From NCBI GenBank assembly GCA_948567375.1, contig OX419755.1, positions 22,449,001 through 22,513,000 of the forward strand: a stretch of 64,000 nucleotides of DNA. The letters are read 5' to 3'. This DNA comes from Lunularia cruciata. Taxonomy: Eukaryota; Streptophyta; Marchantiopsida; Lunulariales; Lunulariaceae. Under the pieces are notes generated by a model. That model did no database searches, was not told the origin of the DNA, and saw nothing but the letters and a program-made list of their open reading frames with translations. Of this stretch, positions 56,642 through 64,000 are shown in pieces. Position 1 is the stretch's first letter. Every line of letters starts with the position of its first letter. The translations under genes were made by a program, and so were the position numbers.

Positions 56642-58112
56642 GCATAATTAAGGTAATCGGATGCAAGGCTGGAGTATAGAGAGATAACGTAGACCCTGGA
56701 CAGTGTTATTAGTGAGCTTTCACACTTCTGCTTTCTGCTGACAATGGATAGTTATTGTTAGTGACTCACTAAGGGAATCCGTGCCATAAGCTTGTGGCTT
56801 CGGCAAGGGATATTGAAAAATTAGGACAGAAGCCGCTCGAGGAACGGGAGATCCAGAACTCATTGAATGCAAATGAGATGCGTGATATGTAATGTATACA
56901 AAAAATGTGTAAGACGAAATTAGTATAAAACCGGGAAAGGAGATGAAATGGAAACAACTGATCGAATGTAAGCAGAAGTAAACGCCATCTAAAAACAATT
57001 GAGAGCAACACTTGCACACCAATTGCATGCATCGAATAAACGGTAACAGATAAAAAGCTCAACGGGGTAACGAACCAGAGGAGAAAGATTAAGTTAATCT
57101 GAAGTCGGGAATCGTGTAAAAGTCATGAAATCGAGAGTCGAGTCAGGCAGACCGAGCGTATGAAATCGCTCAGAGAAGGGGGGAAGTAGAGCGAAGCGTT
57201 AGAGGACTGGATAAAGTATATCGCAGCATGTGCTATGAACACATGAGTCCTAAAACACTAAAGCAGCTGAAGGAAGCAGAAGGCGATCACAATAAGCCTC
57301 CTCGAAAGCACATACGACTTCATCAGTGCCAAACGTAGTGCCAAAGTGGCCGAGCAAATGTCAGTACCCTGGCAAGGGATAGATCCTTTGGTTAAAAGAC
57401 ATTTTCAAACTCGTAGTCAGCAATAATTATTGGGTCTACCCATCTGCTACATACACTATTACAAGCTTGCTCAGCAATCCGTATAACGTTCGCCTCAGAA
57501 ATATAGTAGTGCCCTTAAGACATGTATCTACTGACAGGGAAATCTGTCGCGATACTGCATACGATATTGCAAGCTTAAGAGAATACTGTCTAAGAGGAAG
57601 CATAAGTTCGGCTAATTAGTCCAGACTTAGAATAAACCCAACATAACGATAGTCCACCTTAATGATCCGTCTCACTTTAAAAAATTCAGAGGATAACCTC
57701 CCTGTGACAGAGCTGCCACTGCTTGGCATGCTATGGATAGTTTCAAATGGTGGGAAACATCTGCTCCCACCGTGGTTCTGAACCCTACAAATGATTCTAA
57801 CCCCTCTCCTGCAACTCTGAGATCACAGATTGTCTAGGTCTCACTCGGGATGACAGTGGCGCTCTTGAGACCATTCAGGTCCTTCACAACTCCGGTAGCT
57901 GAGAGATCACTTCTTTGAGATGACTCAAATCATTGCCTGGGTCAGTCCTTCTCACTTGGATACAACTTGTCTAGAGGATGGAGATATAATGTACATAAGA
58001 GCCCCATTATCAATATAGTACATCTGAGAAGTCCACAACTTGCGACGGAAAGCGAGACAACAGAGACGAAGCTCTTAAGAGTCTCTATCATAGTCCAGGA
58101 AGGTCGACGACA
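56642..58112. other. Convergent intergenic region
   Basis: Holds the 3' ends of the plus-strand membrane-protein gene and the minus-strand PI4K gene. Short frames at 56720-57062 (minus) are not convincing. No repeat or RNA gene seen. Confidence 0.45.
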
Positions 58113-61100
58113 TTACATTTCTATACCTTGCTGAAGGTGTTGAATGAGATCATAACCAGCTGTGGTCCACTTGTTGTATGCATCCTTGCAAGTCTTGATC
58201 ATAAAGTTGGCAGCCTCTCGTTCGGTCATTTCTGGATGAAACCGTTTACGCAGATTGCCAATCGGGTCACCACGACTGAAGCACGGTAGTCCACTGTCCA
58301 CCATCAGTAGTACAGTATTGATTATCCCATCCATGTGTTCCCTTGCAGCTAAATATCCCTTCACACACAGACTGCACAGCATATGATGGAAGTGAGCACC
58401 TCTAGAAGTAAGATTCGTTTTTCTCCCTCTAGGATATGCATGCAAGAAACCGATAAGTTTACCACGGTGAAACATCGTCTAAGACTTCATTTACAAAGAA
58501 GATCCCAAATGCTTGAGAATAATTCTTTACTCGTCCACTACCCGGAGACATGGAGAATGAAAGAGGAGAAAGTAAGGAAATACGAAACTTATGTAACAAT
58601 GTCGTGCACGTGCACTTCCGAGTAAAGAAAGTAACGGTGCATATGAAATATATGTCAAGATACTGATGAGGGCATACATTTACAGCCAGTATCATTAAGA
58701 ATTACCTGACAAAGCGATGCCATGTTTCACTTTTCATGGAACCAGAAGGGTCAAGCAGCTGAGTCATTTCATGACTGAGCTTGAATTGCGCACTCTCGAA
58801 GCGCATATTTCCACCAGGTGACGTCTCTAAGATGAAGCCAAAATCAATGTGCACAAGTCGCCCTTCACTGTTAACATACAAGCAGACAAGGACCATGGTC
58901 ACGTGTCAGCCATACTTCAGGGTGACTAATCGAAAGAACTTAAATCTTCGACTTCCGTCATCCAGCGATGATCACCCCAGCCTTGACCAAAGATAGCAGA
59001 TGATTGATGGGTAAATGAGATATAGTCCTCCAGGATTGCTCGCTCGCATGTGCAACGCTGTCCTCATGACCAATTGGACCGAGGGGTTAATTATGACAAG
59101 ACTCTGCAGACAGGTTTTCCTAGAGCACGATTGTATCAAATAGGTCACATTGGACGGATGGGGCTCGTAACCTGTCAAAGAGAAGATTTCCGTTATGTCG
59201 ATCTTTCGGTTGTAACAACAGGCTAGCTACAGCGTAACCGGCACTGCTGACAATAAATTTGTCCCTGGCTCTCTCAAACCTTGTCGACCCGACTGGGCCG
59301 TAGTCTTGCTGAAATATCTCATACAGACCACCATCTGTGGTCTCCCCCATCTGATTGCGGCTTCGTGTGTCAGGTACCACCTGCCCAAGAAGTGAATCAA
59401 GAATCATAAATAGCTGCATATTGTGACATGACTACAAACTGATAAAACAACCTTGAAGTTAGCAGCTAGTCTCGACAAAGAGCTCAGAGTCCTCACCTTA
59501 GCAAAACCAGCACCGACGAGATCAAGCTAGTACGCCACATATTTCGTTTGGTCCAGAAACTAAGCACCCACCCAAACTTAAAAACAATCTGAAAGGAGGC
59601 ACTCGACATGACAAGGAAAGATACCTCAATGATGCCTCTTCCATAGCCAGTCGGGAGAACTCCATACGGGAAGAGGTACAGGTTGAGACCCACTGTTTCA
59701 AATATATTTCTCAGAAGAGATATGACCTGTAGGGCCAGCAAATCTTGTCGGCAATCGTCTCCGACCTGAAATTGAACAGTAGGCATTAGCGGATGTTCAC
59801 CGAATACCAGAAGATAGAGAGTTGTTTTTCCTATTAAACAGTCTTCTAACTCTGATCTTCCAGTCCTCGTCAATGAGCGGTAATATCAAAGTCAGATGAA
59901 GATTAGATCATACACATTTACCAATAATCGCTTGCTAAGATGTAGAAATGTGTCTACAGATCCTTCAAGGTAAATCCAAATTACTAACAACACGCTGCCT
60001 TCTATACCTTGAAAATGCAAGCCTGACCCTTCATATCCTTCTGGTCGGAATTCTTCTCCACAACGTCAAACGTGATCATAATCGGTACTTTGGCGGCTGA
60101 CTGCAACGGAATGCCGCTGTCTAATCTTATGCTCCTTACAAGCATGCTTGGAGCAGTCGGTAAGTATAAGTCATCACCTTCGACTTCGATCTTCTCTAAT
60201 TCCCTGCAAGTAGTAAGTGGAACTTTCAGAAGGTGCAAAATTAGCGATGCTCTTTACAAAACAAATAAAGAAGAACTTAGAATCTAAGTTTCGCAAAGTA
60301 AGTATGAGAATCCCATCAGTCACTTTTATTCCATCTAAATGTCATGTTTCCAGTTCTTTTTAGAGGGAACTTCAGAGCAAACTCCACTCTCCGGCAGTGA
60401 GCATTCTTCACCCTCGTACCTTCTTATACCAGCCCGGCGCTGATCCTTTGGTACCGGATAGAGAGCACCCGAAATAGAAGTGACTTTGTCAAAGAAACGG
60501 AACTCCCGAAGAAACACGTCATGAGCTTCAGGAGTGAATCCATCGATTATACGTTGCTTCACCCTTGGAACAATTTCGTACATATTTCCCTGCAAGGAAA
60601 GAACATAGAAAGCATTGCTATCATCAGTCATGACACATAAGTCACCCAGCACATATATGAGGCTCGGTAAAAAGTAGTGTAAGAGAGAGCCCACTGAAGA
60701 TCAGTCAACAATAATCCAGCTCAGAAGAATTGAAGATCACAGAGCAGTTATCGAGAATTTGATTAGATTTAGACTGTCGTATTCATAATCAAGTCACCGT
60801 TGGTTGATCATCTGAAATGTCTATCTCACTCCAAACCTGTTCACAATACTTCAGTTCAGAAGAACGTAATATCAAAAACGAACTTCCAGGGACCTAAATT
60901 AGAGTCATTGTAGATGATGGTTTGGTCATATTAAAGTGATGGAAAACAAGCAGTCAACGTCTACGAGAACTCACTTGGACTCAGTGAACGTTACTGTAAT
61001 CACGATCCACATAAGGAAAATGTGCAGAGCAGGGGACGTTGTCTATTCGCATCAGAAGGCAAAACTTGAATGAGTGATGTCCAAGAAACATTCTCAATCT

Positions 61101-63961
61101 ATACTTTCCGTGAATAAGCATATCCACCTTCGGCTGCATCTGCCAAAGAAAGTTGAACTAGAAGTTCCTGAATAAACTCCAGTACTGTAATCCGTAACTT
61201 CGGAAGAAAGGGTGCCTCCTCTAAAAGGAGGTCAGAACTGTCATTCTTGATGTGTGTAGGTACGAAAATGGAACATCAGAATCAGTCTGGCCTCTAAAAC
61301 TCAATTAGTGGGTAAAGTCGCCCTCTAAACAGAATAAAAGAATCTACAGCCAACGACTTGATTGCTTTCTTTCATCAAACAAATTACCATGAGTTAGAAT
61401 GTCTAAGTTGATGTAGATCTTTGGTAATTTGCACTGTACCTTAGCAACTGCTGGCTCCTTTCCTAGGTCTTCAGAAGAAGGAGGCTCCTCACCCTGCCAA
61501 CCCAGTCAGACTTTCAAGTTCTAGTCACAGAACATGTCCAGGTACGCAAAGATTTCATAAAAGAACTAGCAGGCAGAAGGTCTACCTGTAGTTGCCAAAT
61601 TAAAATGTGAGCAAAAAGATTACTACGTTGAGCAGCACAAAGCAGATATCCTTCCACAAGTCCCTGCATCATCAACCACGGCCAACTCAAGCATGAATAA
61701 GTTCTCGAATCGTCTGCATACAGATTATAACGAAGGACGTCACAAACGGGGACCCCAGGCGTAAGTGTTTTGATAGTCGGGTTAATAGTTGGGGTAACAA
61801 TTCCCAAAACTTTCCAACTTGAGGTGTAAAACCCCCTAAACAGTAATTTGCATGTGTGACCTGTAAAATAGAATTCCCAACTCTCTCAGAGAGTCTCCCA
61901 TTTCAGTTCACTTCATATGCACTCCACTGCAGTCTAAATCAACATACTCTTGCGTTCGGTAAACGAGCATATTCACACGTAGTGGTTCTAATCCCTCAGA
62001 GGATGGAATCAATCGTCATGATCAAGTGGCTGCTTACGCGAGTATGTGTTACAGAGGATTTGTATGAACGAATATAAAAACACCCCACCTCAAGGTTGCC
62101 ATTACATACAAGGTTCATCTAGGTTGGTCGTACTCAGCACTCAGAAACACAACGACGTAATTTCACTTTTTGCTCACTTCTGCACCAAGAGGAGAAAACT
62201 TACTCCTTGGTCGTATCGGAGACATTGCACAAGCTGCGGCATGAAGAAAGTAACTCTTTCAGGAGGATATGTTTCCAAAACACGGAGCACGTAAGCCATC
62301 ACTCGTGGATGGCCCCTATAAGGAGGAGTCAAAAACTCAAGAGCACATGTTATAGAGCAGGGAGCCCAATGAGTAAGCTTCTGGAGAACAGCCGAGTTGT
62401 CCTCCACAGCTCTTGGTGTGACGATGTAAGGTAAAGCCTCAGGTATATCAAAGAGGTCATCTATATGTCCCTGCACAAGATATATTGCTATAAAAGTTCA
62501 GTTTATCTCAGCGAGGAGTTCTATTGCAGGGGAAATTATGCCACGCAGCAAAGACCACTTATGATGTAGGAGACATTCCTGTAGTCCTACCTCCCTTTCT
62601 CGAAGTTTCTTGTACATCTAACCTCCTAACTACGTGAAATCTTATTTGAGAAATCATATTGTGCATAAGATTCATACGGCGACTCAGGACACCGACCTGC
62701 ACCATTGACGAAACCTCCGCACGTAAAATGCCAACACCAGGAAACCTTGCTACAAGAGCCAATGCTATTCGAGGGTCTACACACCATGCAGTTCTTACAT
62801 ACTCTGCCCATCTGTCTGCACTTACACGCCATCGTGGCAGGCTCTCCCTACGGGAAAATGAGGATCGATCAGACACAAGGAGCAACCATTTTGCCACAAA
62901 ACTGAACCAGAGAAAGTACGAGGATGTCCTCGTCCACTTCTTCAGATCGTCGTGAACGAGAATATAGACATATCTACTGCAAACCTCTAATGAAACAGTT
63001 AAGCTTGATATTAATCTACTCGATCGTTACAGGTAACTCCGCATCCTCACTTTAAAGGAAATGCCCAGGTGTCCAGTCTGTCTGCTTCATATTGAGATAG
63101 CATCAATAAGAGCTGCTTCCGCTTCTCTCTCATGATAGAATCTCCTTCAATCTTAAATTTTAGCATTAGTGCAGCCTCCATCTGTAAGAAAGAAATCATA
63201 AAAAATGAGCAAAAAAGCCATGTGCACGTCACCATATTCAGTGGAATTGGGCAGAGGCTAAACCATGACTGAAAGCACAAAGTATAGTTCTGATCGAGAA
63301 CAATCTTCTACCGACAACGATGCCCAGGAATCAAGAGAGAGCAAGACCATCTTACTTGATAACACCAAGTTAGGGTGATATACCTGTGCCACAGCATTTG
63401 TTGAGGCTGATCCGAAGTCCTGACTACGTTTCCGCGCTGCTACTTCCTCTTGTAGAGTGCTGTCTGAACGGTCGTTACTTAGTTGCTGTAGAAACCGAGT
63501 TACTGAGAGCCCTTCCGCTTGAGCAACTCCCTCCGCATTTGAGTCAAACCATCCAGGCTCAACAGAAAACCAACTCAATCCAGCTCTGAATACGAGAAGA
63601 AGGAAACTGAGTACAATATAATATGACACGGAAGGATATTTGAGAAATGAGAGGAGAAAGATATGCGCATCTTCCCGAGGTCAAACATTCTTGCACCTCA
63701 GAACCTGCTATGCTCAAGAACTGAACACGACTGATGTCATCCGTACCTGTAGACTGCATCCTCTAACAAGAAAGATCCACCCTTCTCTATTAGGGAGCCA
63801 AATTGAGTTTGACATGCACAATATTTCAAACTGAATAACATCAGAGTGAAGAACGCCCCAACTGCAGCAGGATGGGACGTAAATTGGCGTGGTCTAGCAA
63901 CGGAGCCTTGTAACAAGCGACCAATTAGGAGTAACTGATCGCTGCAGCCGTGCCTCACAAC
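58113..63961 (-). CDS. PI4KA1: Phosphatidylinositol 4-kinase alpha, C-terminal 744 residues (5' end outside the window)
   Basis: Type III PI4-kinase, making PI4P at the plasma membrane. I resolve 13 exons: 63961-63747, 63585-63384, 63181-63051, 62847-62697, 62470-62204, 61663-61586, 61493-61440, 60589-60420, 60203-60008, 59765-59625, 59380-59172, 58867-58706 and 58371-58113. All have GT-AG borders and consistent phases, total 2235 bases. The N-terminal part here is helical-repeat scaffold (VVRH...[15 protein letters not shown] then GLVEGYLL). The PIK helical region follows ([38 protein letters not shown]). The kinase domain has [31 protein letters not shown], catalytic DRHNGN, activation HIDFGF, and the family ending [13 protein letters not shown]. 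All catalytic motifs are intact, so it is probably functional. 63962-64000 is intron; upstream exons lie beyond the window. Confidence 0.95.
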
Positions 63962-64000
63962 CTGCAGGAGAGTGGCGTGATATTATGGTACAAGATAAGC

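Noticed and set aside
62848-62976. Longer version of a PI4K exon starting at 62976
   Set aside because: It would be open, but the acceptor at 62848 joins FPL-aa to g-gag in phase and restores the FPLKES order expected in the family; the extra residues have no counterpart I know.
1-64000. tRNA, rRNA and CRISPR features
   Set aside because: No T-arm plus acceptor pairing, no rRNA signature strings and no regularly spaced identical repeats were seen on either strand.

Overview
This is nuclear DNA of a land plant. Three host genes identify it: the nuclear-encoded chloroplast ATP synthase subunit b' (with a plastid transit peptide), the small plant-type epsilon subunit of mitochondrial F1-ATPase, and the 3' part of a PI4K-alpha type phosphatidylinositol 4-kinase with GT-AG introns. 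The compact introns and a LINE family with a restriction-like endonuclease make me favour a bryophyte or another early-diverging lineage. That is inference; I cannot name the species.

Layout. 0-10.5 kb is AT-rich repeat DNA with a degenerate LINE (833-2870), a hairpin, retroelement debris and a second LINE scrap. 10.5-15.4 kb is a gene island holding the chloroplast b' gene (minus strand, 14034-14798), bounded on its upstream side by a perfect inverted repeat. 15.5-49 kb is almost entirely transposon-derived: tandem repeats, a LINE split by a solo LTR (17105-19310), a large minus-strand Ty3/gypsy element (19793-29072), AT-rich filler, an internally deleted chromovirus (31995-33427), a broken LTR with its primer site (33460-34052), and a full-span chromovirus with a near-perfect target duplication (40031-46396). 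49.2-64 kb is a second gene island: mitochondrial ATP synthase epsilon (+, two exons), an intronless four-helix membrane protein of unknown function (+), and PI4K-alpha (-, 13 exons visible, 5' end beyond the window). The last two converge on 56.6-58.1 kb.

The standout is the element at 19793-29072. Its minus strand reads gag, zinc knuckles, retropepsin, a Dnmt3/DRM-like cytosine-5 DNA methyltransferase domain, reverse transcriptase, RNase H, integrase, then a PHD finger where chromoviruses carry a chromodomain. This copy is dead: it has many stops, the methyltransferase catalytic Cys is Tyr, and one PHD zinc ligand is Tyr. The architecture is still legible and implies a retrotransposon lineage carrying both a DNA-methylation writer and a histone-reader-like module.

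No rRNA, tRNA, CRISPR or prokaryotic features were found. All family assignments come from motifs read by eye; no database search was possible.
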